Assembly: GCA_029817715.1 (NCBI GenBank)
Contig: JARUPY010000359.1
Coordinates: 19,934-83,933 of the forward strand
From: Melastoma dodecandrum
Lineage: Eukaryota; Streptophyta; Magnoliopsida; Myrtales; Melastomataceae
Direction: 5' to 3'
Length of the DNA: 64,000 nucleotides
Part shown: in pieces, positions 47,969 through 61,418 of the stretch
How positions within the stretch are numbered: position 1 is the stretch's first letter
Layout of the letters: every line of letters begins with the position of its first letter
Made by a program: the position numbers and the translations under genes
Notes under the pieces: generated by a model
The model's database searches: none
What the model saw: only the letters and a program-made list of their open reading frames with translations
Told to the model about the DNA's origin: nothing

Positions 47969-48424
47969 GCCTTTCTCCTCAGCTTTTCACTGGAAACCTC
48001 TCCGAAACCCGGAATGAAGTCGGATCAGAGAAGAAGGTCCACGGACTCTCCTCCCTGAGCCGAACTTGCAACAGACGGATGGGCTTAATCGAGTTACGAC
48101 TAATTCCATCGATCTGTAAATATTTATATGAATATTTGGGGAGAATATACGCCCAAATTAGCAAAAAGAAAAGAAACTGACACCAGAGAAGTTTTGGGAA
48201 ACGATCCCATGGAAGGCCACAAATTCAGGATGCCCCGAATAGCATGAATTCCTTAGAAGCACTCGTTAGGATTCAGGTTGGGAATCTCTTCCGTGCCGGA
48301 ACACTCGTCTTCCTCCACAAAATTATTTAGAACGTTCTTTCAATTTGTTCCATGCAACCTCCAGTAAGGTTGACAATATCGAATTGTAATATTATATAAA
48401 AATATTGACTTAACATAGATTACG
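47969..48424. other. intergenic, LHT1-like promoter side
   Basis: About 0.46 kb between the LHT1-like ATG and the ankyrin gene stop, both genes on the minus strand. Nothing else seen. Confidence 0.6.
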
Positions 48425-50907
48425 TCACAACCTCTCGGACGCAGGCCCGACCATATCTTCGATGGCTAACCTTTGCGAGCCGAAGCAAAAATACCGATTC
48501 ATCAGCTTCCGATGGAGCGACATTTGCTTACGGTTAATCCGCTTGATTCCCTTATCCGAGCTCCCCACGGCCTCCATCCTTCCGTTGACTGATGCAGGCG
48601 AAGACACGACCGAGCCGGAATATGAACTGGGATATGACCGCGCTGACATGACTTCTGGACTAGCCTGAATCACGCCATGCATCAACCCAGCCATGTACTT
48701 CTTCCTGGTCAGCGGACTTGGAAACCCATCAGAAGCAAATATCCTTTTGTTGGTCGGAAGCGAGGACTGCTTGGTGTATCGTTGTCTCAGGGAGATGGGT
48801 GAGCTGTCGATACTTCGGCCTAGTTCAGCTGATTTGAAGGTATCTTCACCCTGGGAAGCGACTTTCCGGGACTTGTCCTCTTTCTTACGAGTCCACAGGA
48901 AGAGATTCTTCAAAGGCCTCGAGCTGTTAGACTTGGTGCTGCCCAGATCGCTGAAGCAGCCACTATACTCAATCCCACAGGAATTGAAGTTGGCCTCATT
49001 GGAGTCGTCGACACCGGAGTAGAGCAAGATTTCTCCATCGGGGATTCTAAATGAAGTACCGGGACTTCCACTTAAACCGTGTACCTTGAGATGCGAAGCA
49101 AGAACGCTCCTCAGCTTCTGATCCTGGAAATTTGAGATCCCACCAGCAGAAATCAACTGCTTTATTAGGATCTCGGAGGAAGCAGACTTTGGCCTCTGCC
49201 TGAGGAGATCCAATGGGGTCATCCCATTATTGTCACGCAAATTCAAGTTAATGAAAGGGACAGTCATCAACATCTCCACAACGGTCGTCTGCACGTTTTC
49301 AGACACTGCCAGATGAAGGGCAGTTCTCCCGTCATTGTTCCTAACGTTGATGACGTCCTCGAGGTTCGCAATCTTCCTTCCCACCAGCTGCCTCATGAGC
49401 TCGATCTGACGATCCACAGGCTGAAACCCGGGGGTGCGGAAGCCGGCCACAGCAAGATGAAGGAAGGTATCCCCATATCTGTTTGTCTTAGTTAATAACG
49501 AGATGGAGGCAAGGATCAACACCTCTGCGACATTTAGACATCCCCTGTAGGCGGCCACATGCAAACCCGTGTTACCGTTATTGTCTACCGTGTTCACAAT
49601 ATCAAAAGATGCGATTAGATCCTTAACTACCTGCACCAAAAACAGTAAAAGCAAAAACATTAGTCTTCGAAAGCCCGAACTAATATGACAAGGAACAAGC
49701 AAATATAGAAACATACATATGCCTCATATAATGGGACGTTCAAGATTAGCAGCACGACCGGGAATGAGAATAGTGTGTGTTCATTATCCAATGGGAACTC
49801 CATTGAAGGGTGTATCATTACACATACACGGCAATAAAGAATGATATGCGTGCACCTGTGAACGACCACTAGATTAGATTCAAGTCATTACAGAGAGGAT
49901 TGGGGAGTTCATTATCAGCAAAATGACCAATATGGTTTTTGGTTAATCATATGAACACATGCAAACTTCATCCATGAAGATAACCTCGAATCACTTGCCC
50001 GAACAAACAATTCTTTCCTGGTAATGATTACAGTATTCCTAGGAATAACCATCCCTCAAATCTGCGCTATTAGGCTGACCTCCCAAGCTCTAAACCAAAA
50101 GGCCATTCGAAAAGCAACTTCACGCTAAGCAATAAAATTTTCAAATCGGTGCCGACACAGCCTAACTAAGAAATGTCATATCCTCGATGATGTTTAAGAA
50201 ATGTAATAGTTGTCGTGTACCTCGACTTGGCCTTTCCCGGCCGCAGAGTGTATCAAAGTGCAGCCCTCAGAATCCCTGTACTTGAGCACATCAACGCCCC
50301 CATTACTGACAATCTCCCGCACCATCTCCAAGTTTCCACCCCTTGCAGCCGCGTGGGCCGCCCTGTTCGTGATCTCCCACCTGAACATGCCCTCTCCCCT
50401 GTGGCATCCCCCGGACGAGAGCGCCTGCTCCAGAATCATCCTAAAGACCTCGCTGTTCCTGCTCCTGGCGGCACCATACAACACATCGCTGACACCGTAC
50501 TCCCCCTCCCCGAACACGATCAACGGGTCCCTCTCGAGCAACTCCTGGACGAAACCCAAGTCCCCGGCAGCCGCGGCTGTGTAGACCAACCAGCCGCCGT
50601 AGCCGGCCCTCAGCATCGAGTTCCCAGAGGAGCCGCTCTCGCATTCGGAGAAGAGGCCACGGGCGACGAGGGAACGGTGCTGGGCAGCACGGAGGAAGCG
50701 TCCGGAGTTGTAATCGTCCCACACGGACTCGAGGCGGCGGACGCGGCGGAGGGAGGTGAGCTGGACGAGGAGGTTAGGGTCGATGGAGAGAAGGTGGACG
50801 ACGACGTGAAAGAGGCCATCGGCAGTGGCGCAGTCAATGGGGGAGGCGTACCACCAGTGGTCACCGGTGCTCTCCCAACGCAGGGGGAAGAACTCCGGGG
50901 TGGTCAT
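48425..50907 (-). CDS. ankyrin-repeat protein, plant-specific, soluble
   Basis: Two exons, complement join(48425..49630, 50221..50907), give 630 residues. The N terminus (MTTPEFFPLRWESTGDHWWY) and LTSLRRVRRLESVWDD are typical of a plant ankyrin family. Ankyrin repeats run from about residue 25 to about 370; recognisable helices include GGWLVYTAAAAGDLGFVQEL, NRAAHAAARGGNLEMVREIV, NTGLHVAAYRGCLNVAEVL and RTALHLAVSENVQTTVVEML. The C-terminal about 250 residues are Ser/Arg-rich (NRKQMSLHRKLMNRYFCFG), with no membrane segments, so it is not of the ACD6/PGG type. Ankyrins bind partner proteins; the partner is unknown. The intron is GT-AG. Confidence 0.88.
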
Positions 50908-51743
50908 TCGAAGAGGGTCAAACCCAAACCCCCCCGAAAAAAAAGGAACGAGAGGGAGGGAAGAAGGATGGGATGATAAGAACGAGGAGGGAGCGGGTCA
51001 ATCAGGGGGTCAGAAAGTTGCCGGCTTTCATTTGGAGCTTTTTCTGAACAAAGGCAAAAAAGCAATTTACGAGGGATGATGACTGACTGGTCCAATGTTG
51101 TTGTGGGAATGACCAAGTCTTTTACGAGGGATGTGGTTTGTTAAGGTGTCGAATAAAACTCATACCTTCATCATATATGTCGATGTCACATATGGTTGGG
51201 ATTTTATTGTCGTCGGTCGAAATTTCTAAGAAGGTTTGAGACTTTTGCTTGGGAGACGAAAAAGAAGATGTCTAAATCAGAAGCCCTCGCATTTAAAGAA
51301 GATTAAAATGGACCAGAAATCCAGGGGAGACAACCAAGAAAGACCAAACGCAAAAGAGTCGCGTATGAAAACGTCTGGGTATGATGGCTCAACCGACGTC
51401 ACTAATCATCCAGTAACCTTTAGATGATCCACTCCTCTTCACCCAATATAATCTTCATACGATGACAGACCCCATGCGAATGCGTTCAAGCACTACATTA
51501 TGCGATCATCGCCAGTTACATCCTATTTGTAATAGGCCAGATAAAGAACAAACCCATAATCTCACCTAGTCTCATCCCTCCGGTCCCTTTTTATTTGATT
51601 GCAAACGACTAAACTACGGGGGTAGAGAAGGACACCCCGCAACAAGACTCATACCAACCTCCCGAAAAGTCTCTTACACAACGGACAAAACAGATAACAT
51701 GCAAAAGGGTCTCCGGCCGAATGAAAGACGGGTAACAGGCCGC
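50908..51743. other. intergenic: ankyrin gene promoter and GAPC 3' side
   Basis: The left part is the ankyrin gene's leader (purine-rich on the plus strand near 50930-51010). No other gene seen. Confidence 0.6.
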
Positions 51744-54359
<2,616 letters not shown>

Positions 54360-54477
54360 TTGGAGAGGGATCTACTAGCTTCGAAGATCTAGAGAAGATG
54401 TCCGAGGAGAATCGCGGGGGGGATTCGACCGTGGTTGTAGGTAACGAAAGGCTGGCTGAAGAGGGGATGGGATTAAG

Positions 54478-54486
54478 GTTTATAAA
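54478..54486 (-). promoter_or_regulatory. TATA box of GAPC, with G-box upstream
   Basis: TTTATAAA lies about 120 bases upstream of the GAPC ATG. A CACGTG G-box palindrome follows at 54530-54535, a further 50 bases upstream. Confidence 0.6.
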
Positions 54487-55132
54487 GGCCTGACTTCCTT
54501 TTGAGTGAGTGGTTGGGATTGAGTATAGTCACGTGACCCACCACCACCCCCCTTGGCCTGGCCACCGGTTCATTGTCCACCGCCCGCCGGCCGCTGTCAG
54601 AAGGTTCTCGATCAAGTTTCTTTCTTTTTTTTTTTTTTTTACAGGATTAGTTTTTCCAAGAAAGAAATTTGACCCCCTGGATATGGAAATTAGAAGGATT
54701 ACTTTTTTTACCACTAGAGTCCAATGCCATTGCCACAGCATTCGGCGCCGTGAAACCCGTGGGTGGGTGGGGGAAATAGACAGTGGATCCGAAGAATTCG
54801 TACGATTCGGTGCACCCCCGTTGTTACATACAATGACCCAACATGAAATCATCGATCGCCATTCGAAACCAACCCACCCCGGTTGTTTTGTAATTAACAA
54901 GCATTTGTCAATAAAAATAAAAAAATCATTTATTTTTATTTTATGACCCACATGATCGGATCCCTCCTCAAGATATCCTTCTCCCCCCCAGCAGTTTGCA
55001 ATTTTAGACTCAATGGTTGGAAAAGAAAACAAATTAGGAATTAGAGAATTCGATTCCCCTCAATCTCATATGAATTTTTTTCTTAAAAAACGGCGCATGC
55101 CACGTGTAGAGCCGTCCGTGGCTTTCTTTTCT

Positions 55133-55157
55133 TCTGTCTGTCTGTCTGTCTGTCTGA
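55133..55157. repeat. (TCTG)n microsatellite
   Basis: About six TCTG units in the B12D upstream region. Confidence 0.85.
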
Positions 55158-55385
55158 CTATTATTTTATAGGAGGAGGAAGAAAAAACTTTGAAAAACAT
55201 TTGCGAACGAGATTCAAAGGGCTAATTTTGCTTCTTTCCTATTTTCACGGCAGGCAAATATTGATTATTTTTCACTATAAATGAAATAACAATTATTACC
55301 TTGCCATTTTCACGCCTGCATCTGTTTTTTTTGACCAAGAAGAATAGAAGAGGGGAGGGTAAGGGATCGGTCTTCTTCCGATCAA

Positions 55386-55824
55386 ATGGCTTCCTCCTCT
55401 GCCCTCAAGAGATGGCTCAGGCCCGAGGTAACGTTTCCTCACCTGTCCGCCTGATATTCTTTCGGGGGCTCTGGAGTGATAATATCCTTGGGACGGAAAA
55501 ACAGGTGTACCCGTTGTTTGCGGCTGTAGGCGTCGCCGTCGGTATCTGCGGCATGCAGCTCGTTCGTAACATCTGCACTAACCCTGAAGTCAGGTGAGAA
55601 TAATCTCACCTAAACAAAACCCTCCCATGGAGTTCCCCGCCCTGACGGGACACGACTATTTCTTTTTCTCCAGGGTGACCAAGGAGCACAGAACGGCCGG
55701 AATACTCGATAACTTTGATGAAGGCGAGAAATACTCGCAGCACTTCCTCAGGAAGTACGTTCGCCAGAGGTCCCCCCAGATCATGCCATCCATCAACAAC
55801 TTCTTCTCCGACCCCGAAATCTAA
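55386..55824 (+). CDS. B12D: B12D-like small mitochondrial protein
   Basis: Three exons, join(55386..55427, 55505..55593, 55674..55824), give 93 residues. The sequence has one hydrophobic segment (YPLFAAVGVAVGICGMQLVR) preceded by a short basic N terminus (MASSSALKRWLRPE), then NICTNPEVRVTKEHR and SINNFFSDPE. This is the B12D family, related to the NDUFA4/MLRQ-like single-span proteins of the mitochondrial inner membrane. Some members are linked to seed maturation and to mitochondrial electron transport during flooding. Both introns are GT-AG, and exon boundaries fall after PE and within VR. Confidence 0.93.
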
Positions 55825-56260
55825 GATGTCTGAAATTTCCGAGCAGTGATCCTTCTTTTTGGGGCCGTTCGTTGGCTTTCGTCTGGTGCAGGGAGGAGCG
55901 AGCATACAGAAGTTGTTCTTGGACGAATGTTTGGAGATTTAATGCTCTTTCGTTTTGGATCATTATATATTGAGTCTTTGAATCCTGTTTTTCTTTTCAT
56001 GGCCGGGATGAGATCTTCGAATAAACTTCAATACATCCGACAACTATCGAGCTAATACAAACTTTAGCAACATCTAATGCTGCACATTTTGATACATTCG
56101 AACGACTTCCTGATTTAACTCCAACTTTAGCGGCGCCTAATGCCGATGCTATCACTATAAGGGCAGCCCTGTTCTACAGGGCACCCTTTTGTTATGACTC
56201 TCAGGGCTCTCTGTTTCTCTTCCTAGCTGCATGAAATGTCAGCACAACATTTTTCTTTGG
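55825..56260. other. intergenic, tail-to-tail B12D / ABCC
   Basis: The two 3' UTRs occupy this short interval; an AATAAA lies near 56020. No gene seen. Confidence 0.6.
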
Positions 56261-59200
56261 TTAGTCATTACGGGATGATCGAAGTAGGAATTCTCCCACC
56301 AATGCCGAGAACGATGAGCTCTTATTCTCGAGTAATGCCTTTGGCGACTCATACTCCACCACTTTCCCTGCATTTAACAAACATGTCAAATAGATTAGAC
56401 TACACCCTGCTCGCGTGCACATCCTTTGTATGCAAGTTCAGGATTCTGATATAATTGGTTTAGTACCTTGATCGAGGACCAAGACGAGATCGTTATCAAT
56501 TACAGTTGGTATCCTGTGCGCCACAGTTAAAACCGTGCATTCCCTAGTCTCTTCTTGGATTGCCTGCCGTATAGCATTATCTGTCACTGTATCGACAGAC
56601 GCCGTTGCTTCGTCCAGGACCAGTACCTTTCGCTTCTTCAGGAGTACCCGGACTAGACATGCAAGCTGCCTCTGTCCGACGCTCCAATTCTCTCCATCTT
56701 CGGCAACTGGTGCATCGAGAAGTCTCCAATCCCGTCTTACTGTATCGGCTAGATTACACTTGTGAAGGACCTGCTACCAGAAGTGAGTATATACATCAAT
56801 CTCATACTTCCGAAATCGGCGAACAGCGCTTGTCAATCTCATGCTTTCAAGCTCGGCAAACAAATTTTTCAACGGGGTTTTATTTCTTTTACCTCCCAGA
56901 TTTCTCGATCGGAATGCTCCTCCAATGGATCGAGATTCATCCTCACAGTCCCTTGGAACAGAACAGGATCCTGCGGTATTATACTCAGTCTCGATCTCAA
57001 TTCGTGCAACCTGAGTTTAGCAATATCTATCCCATCAATGAGGATCCGTCCGCTCAACAGCTCAGTGACCCGGAATAGAGCCTGTATTAGGGTGGATTTC
57101 CCGCTTCCTGTTCTCCCCACGATCCCAATCTTCTTCTTTCCAGGGAATGTGCAGGTGATGCCCTTCAGAACAATGGGTAGAGAAGGGCCATATCGGATGT
57201 GAAGGTCTTCAAGTTCAATTTTCCCTTCATGTGGCCACTCGGGACTGGGCGGGGATTCTTGGGCAACTGAAATCGCCTCCTCGCTCGGTACCTCCGTGAA
57301 TTGGAGGATACGCTCGACAGATATCATCTTGTTCTCAACGTTGCACATGTTCCATATCACCCATCCTTGGAGAACGTTGAGGTTCAAACCATATGTCACG
57401 ATTAGCCCCGCCAAGCCTACAAAACAAGCAGGATAGCGAATCCATGAGACTGAGCATGGGAAAAGACTGAAATGAATTTTTGGTAGGGGAGATCTTACTT
57501 GGGTCAACAGAAGATTTCGGCAGGCTCACCAAGACAACCAGTACGACAAAGAAGACAAAATTGAAGAGGAAATTAACCCGAACACACAGCCATTCCATTG
57601 TACTCCCGCTGCTGAGGACTACCTTCGAGTAACCATCGACCAAGCTGTATAATCTTCGAACAAACAAGTCCTCCCGAGTAAAACATCGAATGACCGGTGC
57701 CCCTGCAATGGTCTCCGAGAAGTGGTGAAGGATTGGTGCCTTTCTTGTGCCGGCCATCCTGGCGAGCTCTCTGGCAGTGGTAATATAATAAGCCTGCAGA
57801 AATAGCCACCCGGGGCAATTCACATCATCGACTCTGCATTTGGTGCAGTCCTTTTGTCCATTGATTATATGGGATAACTCACCTGAAGCCAGACCGAGAT
57901 GGCTAGGATAATCAAGAAGAGGGGGAAGATTTGCCAGGCGACTTGGCACATAAGAACAATGACGCTCAGCAGCTGAATAAGTGCAAAGACAAGTCCTGCG
58001 ACTCTGTACGGAATGTCCGTGTCCACTGTACTTTGATCCGTCGAAGACTGAAACGTAAAAGGATTGGCAGTTAGTTTTTGAGCTCGGGCATAATTTGAAG
58101 TGTTTAGGTTGTCACGAACCCGACTAAGTATTCGGCTAGATGGGGTTGAGTCGAAGAATGAGAGGGGTGCACGGAAGACAGCTGAAATCATGCCCAGGAA
58201 GAGATGCTGAGCAGTTTTGATTGCGATCGTGGACAGCAGAACTGCCCTTCCCAATATGAAGAATGAACTTCCGCCGGACAACATGGCAAACACTCCAATC
58301 AACTTCTCCTGGCTGATGAGGCTACCTTTGCCGGCAGCCCACGCAATCCAATAATTGCTGCCCATCTGCAGTCCTTGGAAGAGGACTTGGCAGAGAAGTA
58401 CCACTGGGACCAGTGCGCCGTTGTAGGCACACGTCACGAAGACCGAGTAAACATTCCATTTCACCCGGCCAGTCACTGTTTCTTCCTCTTCAATTTGCTG
58501 GGGGAGCTTATCGTCCGTTGAGCGTCGATGACGTTTCTCTTCAAAGGGCTCAATTCGGTTTGCTTTCTCCAGCCCAGTAGGTGCACCCTTGTCTTCTTCG
58601 GCAGTCGGCTTCATGTGATCAATCGATTGTCTGTGTGCATTGACCAGTCGAACTAGTTCACCTTCGGTACTCTTTGCCAATTCTTTATACTCTCCGTGCT
58701 GAACCATACTTCCATCTTTCATCACCTGCAAAAAAACAAAACAGAATTAATTATCCGAGCTGAAATCAGGACAAATTCTACAACCGTGCATATCAATTCA
58801 CTAACGATGACGAGGTCGGCAGCCTCTAACAACTCCAGCTGATGGGTCGCATAGATGACCGTTTTGCTAGACAATAGTCCCATCAGACATCTCTGCAAGA
58901 GTATTGTTTTGGCTGTAGTGAGTGATCACGAGAGACTGAAACATTTAACAATGGAAGTAATAGTAATAGCCGTCGGTACTGCTTGCCTTGAATAAATAAG
59001 TGCTGGTATGTGCGTCAACTGCACTGAAGGGGTCATCGAGGAAGTAAACGTCAGAGTCGCTGTAAACAGATCGAGCCAGTTGTATTCGTTGCTTTTGTCC
59101 TCCGCTCAAGTTTGTCCCTCTTTCACCAACCACTGTCAGGTCGCCGTCGTTCCACAATTCAATGTCCTGTTTCAAGGTGCAAGCGTCCAGGACGCTGTCA

Positions 59201-61418
59201 TATAATCCAGCATCCATCTTCTTCCCAAAGAGAATATTCTCCTTGACAGTCCCAGTTTGAATCCAAGCACGCTGTGTTGCGTAAGCCTTCATCCCGGTAA
59301 CCTTCGTCGCCGCCCCAGAAGTTCTAGGAACTTCGCCCAGCATACTGCATATCAAGCTTGACTTACCCGACCCAACAGAACCACAAATTGCAACCTTCTG
59401 TCCTTTCATTATCTTCACCTTCTCTCCTATTGAGATTGAAACTTTTTCTGAGTTGGGGTCGGATGAATCCCAGGCATACTCTGCTGGCTCAATCTCTATC
59501 ACGAGATCTGTTTCTCCTTGAGTGGGATAGTTCGTCAACTTCTTTTGATCCTCTTCTCTTAGAAACTCGTTGATCCGATCGATTGAGACCTTGGTTTGTG
59601 CGATCATCGAAATCAGCTCTGGCAGGTTGTATATGGGTTCCTGCAGAATCCGAAAGGTTGCCAAAGCGGAAAGCACGGTTCCTGCGGTCAATGGAGTCTT
59701 CATTACGATGGAGGAGCCGAATGTTGCGACGGAAACAAGGGTTGGTGATGCCCAGAAAAGGAAAGCAACAGTGGAGCATGTGTAAAGGTATCGCTTCAGC
59801 CAAATTCGTTCTGTTTCTCTGAGCTGGAGAATCTTCTTCAGGAAAGACAGCTCCCATGAATGCAGTTTTATGATCCTCATGCTCTTGAGAGCTTCAGATG
59901 TGGCCTTGATTCTCGCGTCCTTTGCTTCCATGATCCGGGTTTGGAACTTCTCTTGCATCATGGCCAATGGGGTGTTACTAACCATCACAACAATTGTCGA
60001 GAAAAGAGTGGCCATGGCCGGGAAGGTGCCGAGGTTCCTCTGTAGAACGACTAATGCCAAGAACATGTGCACTGGCAGCAGCCAGATTCCGTGCATGTAA
60101 AAGCAGAAATCCCCAACTCTTTCCACATCCACGTTGATCAAATTCACAGTATTTCCATTGCTCAGGCCGGTCGACCGGGACGATAGGCACTTCTTGTATA
60201 TCAAGAGCGTAAGACCAGCTCTTAAGCGTACTCCAATCTGCTGAGTGCCAAAATACCAATGTCTCTGTGAAAGGGACTCGACGGTTTTCGACACAAAGAA
60301 TATAAAAGCGAGAATCAATCCGTGGCAATAGGTCAAATCTCCATCACGGTTGCTCGACAATAAATCTACGAAGTTCCGGATCAGGAGGGGCCCCAAGTAT
60401 GATGCCAACGTGTTAATTCCTACAATATATACATGTATTAAAAAAGACGGAAATCCGGATCGGCCAGAAGTTTCTACGACGAGCTAGAAGTTGAGACAGA
60501 CGTACCTGCACACATTCCATTTGCTGCAAGTGACTTCCATATGGCAGAGCCGATCGCATGTGGCAACAAGTCAGGCGTTGTCTTGTGCTTCCGGATTGAC
60601 TCTTCCAGCAAATTGGAGGCAAGTTCCGCGCTTTCGGATCGGGGGATGTCAGGAATGTGAGCTAGCTTGAGTCTTTCCTTCTTACCCCTCCTGAAAAGCG
60701 GGTTGAGCCACTGGAACACAAGCCGGCTCCAGAAGCCTGCGTCGTCATACCTGTACACCTCATCGCGGCGGATATTGCACTCGACCGCCTGCTTCCCGAG
60801 TAGTGGTTGCTCCAAATAACTCTGCCTGGTTTTATGAGCACAGCTAGTGATCATTGAGCTCAAACAAACCGCGATGGCGAATGGAAACGAGAGGAGATCA
60901 GCCAACTCCGGCTGCACCCGAAGGAAAAGAGCCGAAGCCGGTTGATCACCGGTCTCTAACCAGGACGCGAGATACAAGCCGAGAGAAAGGAGAGAAGATG
61001 CGGAAGAATAGAGCCACCAAAAAAGGAGTACATGAGGCCACGATTTGCATCCCTCTGATGTAGCGTTAATATTAGTGCATGCCGATGCAGTGCACGCCAT
61101 CAGCCAAGTAAGAGCCAGTGGGAAGGAACCATAGTTCAGTCTCCCCTCAGGAGCCCGCCAACATTGAAAAAGACCGACACCCGAGGACACGACCGTAGCC
61201 ATCGCACAACACGCTACAGCGAGTTTCTGCGAATGCGGCCATCTCTGAGGGGAAGCCGGCACGGGCGGAGAACGGAGGTCTCTTCTTCTTCTAGTCAACA
61301 TCTCTTTAGAAATCCAGAACGCCAACATGGCCGCGAAGACCGCATCAACGAGGGGCCTGAAGGCATGCATCGCAGCCGAAGCCACTCCTCTCCTGCCCAA
61401 GGGAACGTCCGACTTCAT
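56261..61418 (-). CDS. ABC transporter C family (MRP type), full length
   Basis: Nine coding exons, complement join(56261..56367, 56467..56770, 56893..57416, 57499..57793, 57883..58047, 58120..58725, 58806..58892, 58987..60419, 60506..61418), give 1477 residues, the usual size of a plant ABCC. The order is an N-terminal hydrophobic TMD0, TMD1, NBD1 (Walker [11 protein letters not shown], signature LSGGQKQR, Walker [13 protein letters not shown]), a charged linker, TMD2 and NBD2 (Walker [10 protein letters not shown], signature WSVGQRQL, Walker [13 protein letters not shown]). These pumps move glutathione conjugates and other organic anions, commonly into the vacuole. The intron after 58987 has a GC donor (AAG|GCAAGC) required by reading phase. 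The start used is ATG 61418; a second Met at 61370 would also preserve the membrane domain. Closest named group appears to be the ABCC8/ABCC10-like members; substrate unknown. Confidence 0.93.

Larger units (their letters stand above)
54360..55385. promoter_or_regulatory. head-to-head promoter region GAPC / B12D
   Basis: One kilobase separates two divergent starts. Features seen: GAPC TATA and G-box (54478-54535), a (TCTG)n microsatellite at 55133-55157, an ABRE-like CACGTGT at 55101-55107 and a TATAAA at 55276-55281, about 110 bases before the B12D ATG. G-box/ABRE motifs bind bZIP factors; regulation is inferred. Confidence 0.55.
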
